Positions 8,716 to 19,354 of a stretch of DNA of 64,000 nt are shown here, piece after piece. The position numbers were made by a program, and so were the translations under genes. Position 1 is the first letter of the stretch, and each line of letters begins with the position of its first letter. The stretch is from NCBI GenBank assembly GCA_015680685.1, contig MNCI01010481.1, positions 174,145 through 238,144 on the forward strand. The letters are read 5' to 3'. This stretch comes from Gnetum montanum (Eukaryota; Streptophyta; Gnetopsida; Gnetales; Gnetaceae). The notes under the pieces were generated by a model that ran no database searches, had not been told where the DNA came from, and was given only the letters and a program-made list of their open reading frames with translations.

Positions 8716-10790
8716 ATGACTTCTTCTCATAAGAGCAACTCACCAGCTAAGGACCATACACAAGACAGTCGCCAACATAAAACACATAGCCGAAATCAGC
8801 CAAGTCCTAAACAATATAAGATGACATATACTCATCTCGATGAGTATAGCCCTAACTTTACTTTTATCCTCCATCAAGACGAGCAGCTGCGATGGAGAGA
8901 TTTGCAAGGTAACATTGTGTTACCCCCAGACCGATCAATCTCTCGCATGCTTTTCCATGCCTTGGCACGGATTGGCATGCAAGAACTATATGCTGAATAC
9001 GTTGCAGCAGACTTTATATGAGGGATTATTATCCCACAGATGCCCAATGTATGAGGGACTTACGGCAAGAGAGTCAACATGCACTATTGAAGGGCAAGGT
9101 CCTGCACGTCCTTAGCGAAATAGGAGATGAGGAACCCCTTATCACGAGTTCTTTAACAAATGATGTTCCCCGCCTAATGATGATGAGGAGGTGGGGTATC
9201 AGAATCTATGATCAATAATACATAACCATGGTTCTGATGCCCGTGAGCACCAACTGTTCACAGAGGGAACAACCACTCATGCTAAGGATGAGCACTTAGA
9301 TTGTCACCACGATCAGGGCCATAGTAGCCGAAGAGAAGGCAAGAAACATCGTCATGGCGATGGTTCCCCTTCTTCTTCTCCTTCATCCCATCACTCATCC
9401 TCTCCTTTCACATTTAGGCGCAGCCACCATGAACATAAAGGTAAGGATAAAGGTAAGAAAAACGAGAGACCTCAACGGGAAAGTCGAGAGAGAGGACAAG
9501 GGCAAGGACGTAGGGAGAGTAGGGAACAACGCAGACATCACAGGCATCATGAAAGAGATGATCATGACGAGTCCCTACTCGCAACCCGAAGTATGCTTGA
9601 CATCACGAAGGCAGTTAGGATTCCCACAAGGCATTTAAAGGATAGTCGGATCAGGCATTTAGACATGAATGGTATCCCACAATTTGAAGGGGGATACAAT
9701 GCTGATCCGCAAAATCATTTACAGGAATTCCATGATGCCTGTGCCTTGCAGAATATAGAAAATGAGTGGCAAAACTTAAGTTGTTTCCAAGGAAACTCAC
9801 CAAAGAAGTAGAGAGTTGGTACTGGTCCTTAGAACCGAAAACCATCAGGAGGTGGAGTACGATGCTAGAACTGTTCAACAAGAAGTATCAAACATACTCC
9901 AGAGTGTCCAATTTACGNGAAGTGCGGAAGAATACAACCGCGATCCCTCCATTCGAAAGAAGGGAGTGAAATTTTGTGATGAGGAGGATGAGTCACCACT
10001 TGAAGAGTTGGTGAACTAGAAAACCTTGTCAATCCAAAAATTAACAATCAAGGTATCAGCCAAGGTAGACCAAATGTGGGATTCCTTAGACTCGAGAATT
10101 GAAATAGTCTTGAAAATCGTAGAAGAGTCTAAGGAGGAACGAAGTAGTGACAAAGGTAAGACAAAGCAGAGAAATTTAAGCCCTACACATAACAAGGGTA
10201 AGGGGAAAATTCTTATCTCTGATGAGGCTATGAACTCTGACATAGACAATGATAGTGGATGTGAGATCTGCCACTATGACCATCCTAAGGGATGTTGCCC
10301 AATTATCTCACATCTATAGGAGTCTGGGGTGTATGTGCTTAATCCAAGACTTAACCAATGAAAAACACCCCGAAGGTTACCTTATCGACAAGGTAACCCA
10401 AGGAAGTTCCACCAACCACTAACGTACTATCCAAGTGGAACTCCACCACAGCCCATCAGATAGCATCAGCAGTGGCAATACCCACAGTCATGGGGGATGC
10501 CATTGCCGAAACATCAGTACCCTTACTGGTAGCCCGATCCTTATGAATATTATGTGTAGCAGCCGATTTCTCCAAGTGACTCTATGAGTCACACAACCCC
10601 CAACCGTCACTACCAAGTTCAGGAGTACTTCAGAAGGACTCCTTCTCCTCCGGGAGACACTCCATACCCACACCATCCTCCAAATCCATCCGCACCTCTT
10701 CCACTTTTAGTTCCCACAACACCTCCTGCTCCAACAATGCAAGGGAAACTTCCTCCTCAACCGTAGCAACATCATGTTGCGAGAGCTGTA
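8716..10790 (+). pseudogene. gag of element A, frameshifted and internally deleted
   Basis: The start ATG at 8716 opens 101 codons containing a domain also found in D and E (NFTFILHQDEQLRWRDLQG, then LPPDRSISRML). After a shift near 9018 the frame continues (YYPTDAQCMRDLRQ) into an Arg/His/Ser/Gly-rich stretch. The capsid region is at about 9590-9915 (SMLDITKAV, FEGGYNADPQNHLQEFHDAC, KYQTYSRVSNL). A single N at 9918 marks the loss of about 270 bp of capsid that D still has. The zinc knuckle CEICHYDHPKGCCP lies at about 10258-10300, with spacing CX2CX3HX4C. A Pro/Gln-rich tail runs to about 10790. Gag would package element RNA; this copy cannot encode one intact protein. Confidence 0.72.
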
Positions 10791-10892
10791 AATATCCAAC
10801 CTGCTGCTGGTTTTGATAACTGTAAAAAGAGAAGACCTTTCTTCAAAACCAAAAGCCCAGAAAAACTCTCGCAACAACAAGCGATCGGGCCC

Positions 10893-11531
10893 ATGTACAC
10901 TCCTCCACCATCTAAGACTTTGGAGCACCCTTCTGTCCAAAATCAGAGCGTAACACATACGGTCATGTTAATGCATACCGTAACCAACTGGATCAAGGTA
11001 GGCCACCTTCCCAAGAAACTACCTAACCCTAGGAGTCCCTTAATCTACCTTCAAGTCGTTGAAAATGAACCACATAGGGCTCTTCTTGACTCAGGTTCCA
11101 GAGTTAACTTAATTTCACAAGAGATGTATCACACCTGGAACCTACCCCAACTTAAGAAGAGCAACATTCTACTAGAGCTGGCAGACCAATCCATCACCAT
11201 TCCCTTGGGATTGGTGGAGGACATCATTACCACTGTGTGTGGTTGGTCTTACCCAGCTGATTTCCTGGTGATTGAAGTGAACAACAACGAAGGGGATTTC
11301 CCAATTATAATAGGAAGGGCATGGCTAAGTACAGTAGATGCATGCCTTAGGATCCGCTATCTTTCCTTAGAAATCTCTAAGATAAACATTTGTGGAAAGA
11401 TCGAGAAGAGGAAAGTTCCATGCATCACATACAATGATTCATCGGGTGATGATATGGAGGAAATGCCGCCATGTAACAGGTGTGCCCTTGAAACTTTGCA
11501 ACAAAGATGCTTGTATGTAGCAACCACATAA
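10893..11531 (+). CDS. Retropepsin-like aspartic protease domain of element A
   Basis: A 212-codon open frame. The active-site motif is ALLDSGS (Asp about residue 66), followed by VNLIS and MYHTWNLP; the flap and hydrophobic strands include SITIPLGLVEDIITTVCGW, and FPIIIGRAWLST is the usual (I/L)IGR-type closing motif. In the intact lineage it would be part of a gag-pol polyprotein, so the ATG at 10893 is not a real start. No stop or frameshift interrupts it, unlike the surrounding gag. The polyprotein ends here because RT-integrase is missing. Homologues at 49290 (D) and 61060-61480 (E) have lesions. Confidence 0.78.
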   Translation: MYTPPPSKTLEHPSVQNQSVTHTVMLMHTVTNWIKVGHLPKKLPNPRSPLIYLQVVENEPHRALLDSGSRVNLISQEMYHTWNLPQLKKSNILLELADQSITIPLGLVEDIITTVCGWSYPADFLVIEVNNNEGDFPIIIGRAWLSTVDACLRIRYLSLEISKINICGKIEKRKVPCITYNDSSGDDMEEMPPCNRCALETLQQRCLYVATT

Positions 11532-13577
11532 GAAGTAGTAGACACCCCATGGTTGATAGCTATTAGAAGGAGCAAAAAAATGTTCATGGAACAAACTGAG
11601 GAAACCATGCCAACAACGAAGGCATAGACACATTGGAATATGAGCATCGCCAACTTCCATCCCTCAATCTAAGATCATCAATTGGGAGAAGTTGGGCACT
11701 TTTACGAAATCCAAATAGACGTTCATTATTTTGGATCTCTCCCTTACAACTCAGTCATGGGGGAGATGGCCACCTATGCCAATCACATGGGGCCCTCAGT
11801 TCTTTTTAGTTTTTGTTTTACAACATTTTTGTTTTACACGTTTTTGTTTTACAAGTGTTTGTTTTACAACATTTTTGTTTTACACGTTTTTGTTTTACAA
11901 CGTTTTTGTCTTACACATTTTTGTTTTACAAATGTCTTTAACTTTTCTAATTTTTTTTTTACAAATTTCTTTAATTTTTCTTGTTTTTTTTTATAACATC
12001 GTTATACTTTTTCATTTTTTGTATGTGTGTGTGTGTGTGATCCACCCTGTAAGTTTGTCACCCAATAAGTGTTCAGAATGATGGTGTGAACTATTTTCAT
12101 ATTGATTGCTAATGTTTGGTTTTTACCTTTAAGTTAAAATGTTGATACTAAGGTATGTTTCTTTTGATATGGCAGGCAATGAGACCACTTCATCCATCCA
12201 TCCACTAGTTTCTATGGTCTCTCTCAGCTTGGAAATGTACAGTCCCCTTCTAACAAGAACTTAAACGAATCAGTGACTGGGCATTTCTCAAACTAAGGAA
12301 GGACTCAAGGATTGCAAAGGGTGTGGCTTCAAGGGAACTTGATGCTTTTGTGTTGGCCATTCTCTTGGGTGCTTGGATGTTTTTCTTCTTGAGTTTTCTT
12401 GTTGTTCTGATGTTACCCAACTATCAGAAGATAGACAATAAAAATAAAAAGTCTTTGCATGGTGTGGTTCTCACACATAAAAACACAAAACACAAAAAAA
12501 AAAAAAAAACAAAGTGAGAATTCAAAGCACACCCATTAGACGAAATAAAACTTGGGCTACAAACATTGGTTATGGAACCAAAAGTGTTCTCTCTAACTAA
12601 GGTTCTTCTCGCTTCCCATTCTCTCATTTGTTTTGTCGGAATGGTGGTGNNNNNNNNNNNNNNNNNNNNNNNNNNNNNNNNNNNNNNNNNNNNNNNNNNN
12701 NNNNNNNNNNNNNNNNNNNNNNNNNNNNNNNNNNNNNNNNNNNNNNNNNNNNNNNNNACTCTTTGAATGTGGGTTTGTCAGGGCATTAAGGGCATGAGCC
12801 TGCTTTGGGGAGGACCCACTGACATTCCTATTTGGAGCATCCGTTAACTTCTTTCCCCTAACATTTTTGCAATTAGTTTTCTTTTGTTCATTACCATCTT
12901 GACATCCACTTAATTGATGTTTTAGTTGTCCCTTTTTATTTATCTTTCTTACTCCTTTTCCTTCTCCATTCTAATGCTACCGGAGGTTCGCGATTAGTCA
13001 TGGGGGTACAGGGCCTGATTTCGTAAATTTTCTCCTAGCCTCATAGTTTTTTGATTTTCTTCCTAACCCCTACACCTTCGATAGTCATCATTAATATATC
13101 TCCAAATCCATATCAGCCATACCACAACCTAGCCAATGGACTTTCACCGTAGCAAGGTATTAATTACATGATGATTCATCTACCCTTACTAATACAAGAC
13201 TGTGTTGTGTGTGTAGATAGCGACCATGCAATAACGGACCGGATCGGGAGGAACCACTTAGAATGGAGCAGCATTGAAGCAGCTATGCAAGGAGCAAGAT
13301 CGATGACGCACTTACAGATGGACAACAAAGGTGCAATCTCGGTGTTGGCAGCAGCAACACTTCTTTCTCTCTCTCTTTCTCAGTTGCCAACTAAGGCCTG
13401 ATGTCATTGTAATAAGGTGTTCACCCTTTGTTGTCATGAACACTAGTTTTGTCAAGTCTTGTAATGATGATTCATTCACATGTCATCCCATTAGTTCCAT
13501 TCCCCTCAATAATTTCATACCTTTTCGATATTATTGTAAGGAACTCGAGGACGAATTTTCATTCAGCCATGGGGGTA
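11532..13577 (+). other. Element A spacer between protease and 3' LTR, with assembly gap
   Basis: After a short decayed coding tail comes the post-pol landmark AGTCATGGGGG (11753-11763), then repeated 'ttttgttttaca' words (11815-11940), a (TG)8 run near 12024, the 'gcctgctttggggagg' block near 12800, a second AGTCATGGGGG (12996-13006) and finally the 3' polypurine tract. The Phe-rich frames are translations of T-rich repeats. No post-pol ORF is present. Bases 12650-12757 are N. Confidence 0.6.
12650..12757. other. Assembly gap (108 N)
   Basis: A run of N inside the AT-rich spacer of element A, so the length of A and of its spacer is uncertain. Confidence 0.99.
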
Positions 13578-14559
13578 TGATGAGACGCGATTCGCATGAG
13601 CCGCGATATCACGGCTGTCACAATATCGTCGCCACTGCGATATCCCATCATCCCCTGCAATGTTGCATATGCGATATCGTGGTTTGCCGCCAAATCTATA
13701 AATAAGAGGCAACACTCCCCTTATTTCCCATCCTAGGCTTAAAGTAGGAAAACTCTGGCAGATTGATCACTCCAGAGATAGAATATTTTCCATGTGCCCG
13801 TAGTAGGAGTCCCCAAGTGAACGGATCTTTATTCAAGTAGCTTTGTACCTAAACGCAAGTTGTGTACAGTAATAAAGACGAGCTTTGTGGATAAACCTTG
13901 CAGTGCATGGAATAGGATTTATTACATGTTATTTCCTACCTGTTATGTATTACTTGCATTAGCGCGGCATGAGTACAACTTGATTACGAGCATTGACGAA
14001 TGTGTACAGCTAATCAAGGAATTGGCTGCTCATCACGATTAGTCTCTCTCACCCTCAACTCCTAGAACGCAAGATGAGTACGACTTGATTATGAGCATCT
14101 ACAGATGTGTACAGCTAGTCAAGGAATCGGCTGCTCATCACGCTTAGGCTAGTTAAGTGCCTTAGTATGACCACTTCGAGCACGTGCGTTACGTGTGGTG
14201 ATCCCAGTAATGATTAGCGTTTGGTAGCCACAGTTGCATAGGTTCAGGGTGTGTACGGTAAGTGGGAACGGATGCTGACGCTAGTTAATTTAGACTTAGT
14301 CCTTAGTTAGAGTTAGCTAGTTTCTCAACCCTTCACCTCGATAGCATAGGAGAAAAACATAAAAGACCATAAAAATTAGATACCTCAGACTTGCTTAACC
14401 ATACACCGTGACACATACAAGTAAGTCTGGGAAGACAACGAATGATTAACCCCAAGTGTTCCATGGGGCGTGTAGGCATTTAGTCTACAGAGTTCGACCG
14501 GATCGCACGTGCTACGCTCGTTTCGTATGGTTGAGTGTAGGGTACCTCGCCACTCATCA
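13578..14559 (+). repeat. 3' LTR of element A
   Basis: 982 bp, starts TGATGAGACGCG, ends CGCCACTCATCA, TATAAATA at 13697-13704. It is longer than the 5' LTR mainly through an extra stretch of GATATC/GTCGCC words in U3 before the TATA box (13605-13650). The same internal duplication of about 105 bp is present, so it predates the insertion. Confidence 0.85.
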
Positions 14560-14564
14560 GTAGT

Positions 14565-14957
14565 GGTGTTGCTTAATTCACTTAGTTGTAATACCACTTG
14601 GTAATCCTAGTGATAACTACATGAGTCCAAGGCATGTATGGTAGACAAGGACCAGATATCCATTGCACTAGGCTATGTTAGATTTATGCGTTCCTAGTTA
14701 CCTAGACTTAGAATTGCATTTAATCATGTTTGCTTTTAGGAGCATTAAGAGCCTTGCAACATCAACCAATCATATGCCTCACTAAAAGTTAAACCATACA
14801 CTAGAACTTTACTAACTCAAAGTGGGAAGATGGCAATCTTGAACTTAACATCAATTACTAGCATAATTACATTGCCCATCCACAGATTACGATCTGGTCG
14901 TGTGTAAACACTCGTGACTTGTATGATTGAGTGTTGGGATGCCTCCACCGCTCATCA
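14565..14957 (+). repeat. 3' LTR of element 1, right part
   Basis: It resumes the LTR broken at 7628 and ends CCGCTCATCA. It contains the family's 'cttggtaatcctag' word and the closing block 'gtatgattgagtgttgggat'. This is the boundary between the left transposon nest and the gene island. Confidence 0.7.
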
Positions 14958-15575
14958 ATAAGCATATCATCCAAGTAACTTGTGTACTATTTCTCATGTT
15001 GGGCTTCTAGTATTGTTGCATATCATCACATTAAACAACTTATGCAAAATTTCTTTTGAAGTAGTATTCATTCTAGAAAAAGTTTTATTACGTTACTTTT
15101 AAAAATTGCACTTCTTGCAAGTTGTAGTCTTTCTTGAAAGTGCTTTTGCTGTATCGGTTGTAATATTTACACTTATTGCAAAGAGGATGGTAGGTTAGGC
15201 TTGGTAAATTGTTTGCCTTATATTGGTCAAGAGATAAACTATTAGTCATAAATAAGTAACGCTAAATAATATTCTATCCACGAGGCTTTGGGAAGAGCCT
15301 AAAATAATATTTCATCTATAATATTCCAATGAGAGCCTATTGGTAACATTAAATAATATTTCATTTATAATGTTAACATATTTACTCTAAGCAAATCCTT
15401 GGTTTCTATATTTATGTCTTTTTATTGTCATGTACAAAGAATAATATTTGGAAGGATAAAGGCATTATGCATGGAAAACAACAATACAAAATTTATCAAC
15501 AAACTTAGAATTAGTTATCCTTCTCATTATGCAATCATAGATTTGACCCAAATTATTATGGAATACATCAAATTT

Positions 15576-15761
15576 GGTAAAATAGCAACTTTGATAATTT
15601 TCAATATACAACTGAAAACAAAGTTGGGAGGGTGGTGGGGGGAGAGGGAAGGTGTTGGAATTTGACATGGTAAAATAGCAACTTTGATCATTGTCAATAT
15701 ACAACTTAAAACAAAGTTGGGAGGGTGGTGGGGGGAGGGGAAAGGTGTTGGAATCTGACAT
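15576..15761. repeat. 93-bp tandem duplication
   Basis: Two head-to-tail copies (15576-15668, 15669-15761) start GGTAAAATAGCAACTTTGAT and include 'gggagggtggtgggggga'. They differ at only a few positions. The G-rich core occurs in both. They adjoin the SINE-like segment and may belong to its body. Confidence 0.8.
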
Positions 15762-15905
15762 AAGTGTAACATAGGCACATCCCAAGATATACATAGTCCA
15801 ATTAGAACTTTATATAACTCAACATTGCTCATTGGAATTGAACCCATGACCTAAAGCTTCCAAATCAAGTGTCTTACCCCTAGGCGAATACCTCATTGTT
15901 ATGTA
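15762..15905 (-). mobile_element. tRNA-derived SINE-like segment
   Basis: Read on the minus strand, TCGCCTAGGGGT (about 15888-15877) fits a pol III A box and GGTTCAATTCC (15844-15834) fits the B box with one mismatch, about 33 bp apart. Downstream sequence does not fold as a tRNA. Element ends and target duplication are not resolved. Confidence 0.4.
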
Positions 15906-17500
15906 AGTATTCACATTTTTATTGTACCATTCAACATCCAAAAATTCACATTTCTACCACATGGATATGTTATGCATGTTGTTTTTTTTAACCTAATATT
16001 TAGCACCATAAAAATATCATGCCTGATCATTATCTTTTAAATTTTTTTTAAGTTTTATTGTGATTCTTTTATCACATGAAACACCATTAGCCATCTCCAT
16101 GTTCATCCTACGTTAAAATTTTTTCTCATAATCTTATCAGTTTCACCGTATGATGTGAACATTGATCCTTGGTAATGGAGATGTTTAGAGTGAGGGGCTT
16201 TTTTTTTAAACTTGAATTGTCATATCTATTTCTTCATTGTTCTATAGTTTTCCTAAAATCACATTTCATGTATTCTATCTTACTTCTACAAAATTTGAAG
16301 ACTATGATTCTAAAATATATCATCACTTTTCTATTTTAGAAGCAATATTTTCTTGAGATGTATCACCAATACAATATTATTCATAAACAAGGGATTTCAT
16401 TATGAATTTTCTTAGTTAATTCATCTATAAGAATAACAAACAAAGAAGGCAAACACTTGATGTAGACTTCCTTGAACAAACTTGAACAAAAGATACTTAT
16501 TAAGGGAATTAACTTAAAAAGTTCAAGTCTTAGAACACTAACTTAGTATTCTTCAAACAATGTAAGATCCTTTCTCAACAAAATAAACAAAAGGGAAAGA
16601 AAATATGCACCCTTGTGTTTTTTTTTCTTTCTCTTTTGAAAAAATTGAAACTATCTAACTATATATACCGCTACAATAAGGTAAACTATGAAAGTAAGTA
16701 ATGTGATTCCAAGTCATCACCTGCTCTTAGTTTCAATCTTTATGAAAACAACGGCTGTCAAGATTTTCCTTTTTATAAGAGTTCAAAACTTGCAAAGTTA
16801 ACAACGCTCTAAAACGTTCAAAGATGAATACAAGCGAGTGTTAAAGATGGCTATACGATCTAAACGAAATTAAAATTATAAATGAAAAGGAAACACTAAC
16901 TGAAGAATGCATGGTTCAACGTATAACTGTTGTTTTAAAAACCTATTATGGGTGTGTTCTGTTACAAACTACTTTAGAATTTTCGAGTACCTGGCTCAGG
17001 TAATTGCTGTTATTACACTTTGTTACGGCATTTTCAGGCATTCTGTCAGTGCTCATCCAATTCAGGGTCTTCTTTTCGTTCAAGTCTAGATATAGATTTG
17101 GGTTTTTGATAAAGTTTTGTCATGGTACATTTGCAAATGACTCTCATTATTTTCGTGCTTTGTTTAGCTGGAAATCAATACCAGCGTAGTACAATCCGAA
17201 TTAGTTTAACAGTTTTTATTTTATTCCTATCTTTCTTTATTTGATACTCGGCAACTTTTTATATCGAAAAAAATTCGGATTTAGCATTACCGTTGAAGAA
17301 AATAGACTCACAGATGCTTCCCTGTAAATAATTTCAAAGTATAACGTTACAAGAATTTAAAAACGTTACAAAAACTGAAGCTTGTATTACGTCCGTTAAT
17401 ATACCAAAAAAATCTATAGGACATATAGGACATTTACCTCACGGAATTGACAGTTCTAATTCCGTAACATGGATTATTTCCGTATTTTTAATTCATGCAA

Positions 17501-19354
17501 CTGAGAAGCACGGAAACTTTGAAAACCAGCGTACTTGATTCCAAATTCATTTTCATGAATCCTAACCATGTTGCCACTCAGAGACTCGGGAAAGATCCGA
17601 TCTTTAAAATGCATAGAAATGGTAGGTATCATTAAAATTCATGTGGTTGTTGGAAAGCATCATCATTAACATTTTATCACAAGAAACTTTAATTCCTAAG
17701 CACAACCTATTTCTGTGTGCACAGCAAACGGAACTGTCCAAATCCAGAAACCAGCTCCAAAAACTTCATCAAACATGATATATACTTCAGAAAAAAGAAA
17801 ATTAGTTAATCATAACGAACACCATAGGAAATCCATCCTTTGAATTATAGCTAAACGCAAATCAATATTATAAGCAGTTGCCATCATCCATCCAACCACA
17901 AGGCAAAAGATTTTTCAATTTTCATTTTCTAACATAAAGCAACAGAAAAGCGTCCAACTTTTTCATGTGTAGATGTAGACATCCCCATAAATCTTTGGAG
18001 AAGCTTAGGTAAGGGACTTCATGATATCCGACAAAATTTGGCGTGAGTCAAAAGATCATGCAATCTTTTAATGAAACCTTAGAGTCTTTCTTCCTGGGTG
18101 GGCATCAGAAATAGATTAGGATACCTTAATTAGCCAAGAAAACGAGAATCAGTCCTACAAAGCAGTTTATTTATTTAAAGCAGCACATTAAGGGTGGACA
18201 TGCTTAGCAGCTATGCGTCATGATGAGGGGCCACGGAAAGCGACTGATGATGGCTTTAGCAAAGTGAAGCCCAAGCCAGCGTGGGTTACGCGTCCCCGTG
18301 GGTCCCACAACGGGCTGAGCAGGTTTCCCATCGGACGGCCAAGGCTGGGCCACGTGGCGTACCTGCCTAGCGTCGGTGAGGGGGATTTTTGTTTTTTTTT
18401 CAATCGAGAATTGGAGTTAGAACCAGCCCGCGCCCAATATCTAATCCAACCGTTCCGTGTTTTATTAGTTTGTTTGCTGGCTAATGCAAAAGTGTGTTCG
18501 TGTGTTTAGGCTGTTGTTGGGTTTCTTTCTTCCAAACTGCAAAACTGGTCCTGAATCTGACATTTGTTTGTTAGTGTGCTGCAGTTGCTGTTTGGGTTTG
18601 GAATGTGTCTTGTGCAGTAATGTGGTTTGGTGCTGCAGCAGCAGCAGCAGCAGTAGATTGTTTTGGTCTGATTTTGGCTGCAGACGTGCCTTGTAGATTC
18701 ATTCATTCAGATCCCCTGGAGTGGAGTGCAGTGGAGTGGATGAGGATTTGCTGTGTGGGTAGCAGCTCATGAAAAGCAATGCAATGCCATGACATGACCC
18801 TGAAGACCAGTAGGAGCCGATTGCGGTCCAACTTACGTCTCAAAAGGTGCCCCTGACCTTTTTGTCAAAGGCAGCCTGCATCATAGGTGCATTTTTCATC
18901 CCACCCACATCACATTTTTTTTTTGCTGTTTTTATCGGTTTGATCTCTGATGGTGCTAAATTCGGCCCTCAAATGCTGTAGGGCAATGCTTGTTTAGAGA
19001 GATTTTGAATTCGCATTTTGTGGGTGGGTGATGCAGTTTCAGAGATTTTGAATTAGCACTTTTGTGGGTCGGTGGGCGATGCAGTTTCAGAGATTTTGAA
19101 TTAGCATTTTGGTGGATGCTCGCTTTTTTTTATTTTTTTGTTAAATATAAAATAGATTCTGGGATCATTTTGGTATAAAATTCATGTTTTGATGATCTGG
19201 GAGTAGAATTTTGGGAGATGCAACTTGGGGGACAAATTTGTGGCAATGTAAGGATGGATGTAAAAGCTTCAATTTGAACCTTTTTCTTGATCGTAGACAG
19301 GTTTGTGTGTCTGTCAAGGAGCTTGGATCAGTCTGCCAGGCCTGCAGAAGAACA
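17501..19354 (+). promoter_or_regulatory. Upstream region and 5' leader of the TBC gene
   Basis: GC content rises from about 18200 towards the gene, as in many plant gene starts. A (CAG)6 tract (about 18636-18655) and a three-copy tandem repeat (18998-19115) lie in the presumed leader or leader intron. No convincing TATA box or transcription start can be fixed. A pyrimidine-rich ATCGTAGACAG near 19300 could be a 3' splice site of a leader intron. Small frames at 18213-18509 have no recognisable product. Confidence 0.35.
18998..19115. repeat. Three-copy tandem repeat upstream of the TBC gene
   Basis: The word AGAGATTTTGAATT(C/A)GCA recurs at 18998, 19041 and 19089 with 'gtgggtgggtgatgcagtttc'-like spacers. 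The unit is 43-48 bp. It lies about 240-360 bp before the start codon. Confidence 0.7.

Larger units (their letters stand above)
7629..14559 (+). mobile_element. Gypsy element A: gag-protease non-autonomous copy, complete with TSD
   Basis: Two LTRs (7629-8573 and 13578-14559) flank a 5.0-kb interior holding a PBS, a decayed gag, an intact-looking protease frame, a long AT-rich spacer and the polypurine tract (AGCCATGGGGG, 13565-13575). The 5-bp target duplication GTAGT lies at 7624-7628 and 14560-14564. RT, RNase H, integrase and the post-pol ORF are absent: sequence passes from the end of protease (11531) to the post-pol landmark at 11753 within about 220 bp. It sits inside the 3' LTR of element 1 and is therefore younger than that element. 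Confidence 0.88.
1022..14957 (+). mobile_element. Gypsy element 1: 3' half only (spacer, post-pol ORF, 3' LTR), hosting two insertions
   Basis: Only the part downstream of pol is present: an AT-rich spacer, an internal promoter-like block, the post-pol coiled-coil ORF, the polypurine tract AGTCATGGGGG (7152-7162) and a 3' LTR. The LTR runs 7165-7628 and resumes at 14565-14957 after element A. A solo LTR sits in the ORF at 5056-6238. Gag, pol and the 5' LTR are missing; the left end meets the DUF4283 sequence near 1022. Spacer and ORF align by eye with 52850-57190 of element D, which fixes identity and orientation. Confidence 0.72.
14958..17500. other. Intergenic DNA, left side of gene island
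   Basis: AT-rich single-copy-looking sequence with short duplications: 'taaataatattt' words at 15265-15365, a 93-bp tandem pair at 15576-15761 and a tRNA-derived SINE head at 15834-15900. I find no exon-like frames with splice sites and no gypsy sequence. Confidence 0.5.

Noticed and set aside
11682-12081. Phe-rich frames suggesting a membrane protein
   Set aside because: Translation of T-rich 'ttttgttttaca' repeats in the element A spacer.
7877-14042. Two matching 60-codon frames (7877-8059 and 13860-14042)
   Set aside because: They lie at the same place in R/U5 of the two LTRs of element A and are conserved only because the LTRs are copies.
19211-19354. N-terminal extension of the TBC protein from the ATG at 19211
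   Set aside because: The added 48 residues resemble no TBC protein and include leader-like text; the ATG at 19355 has better context.
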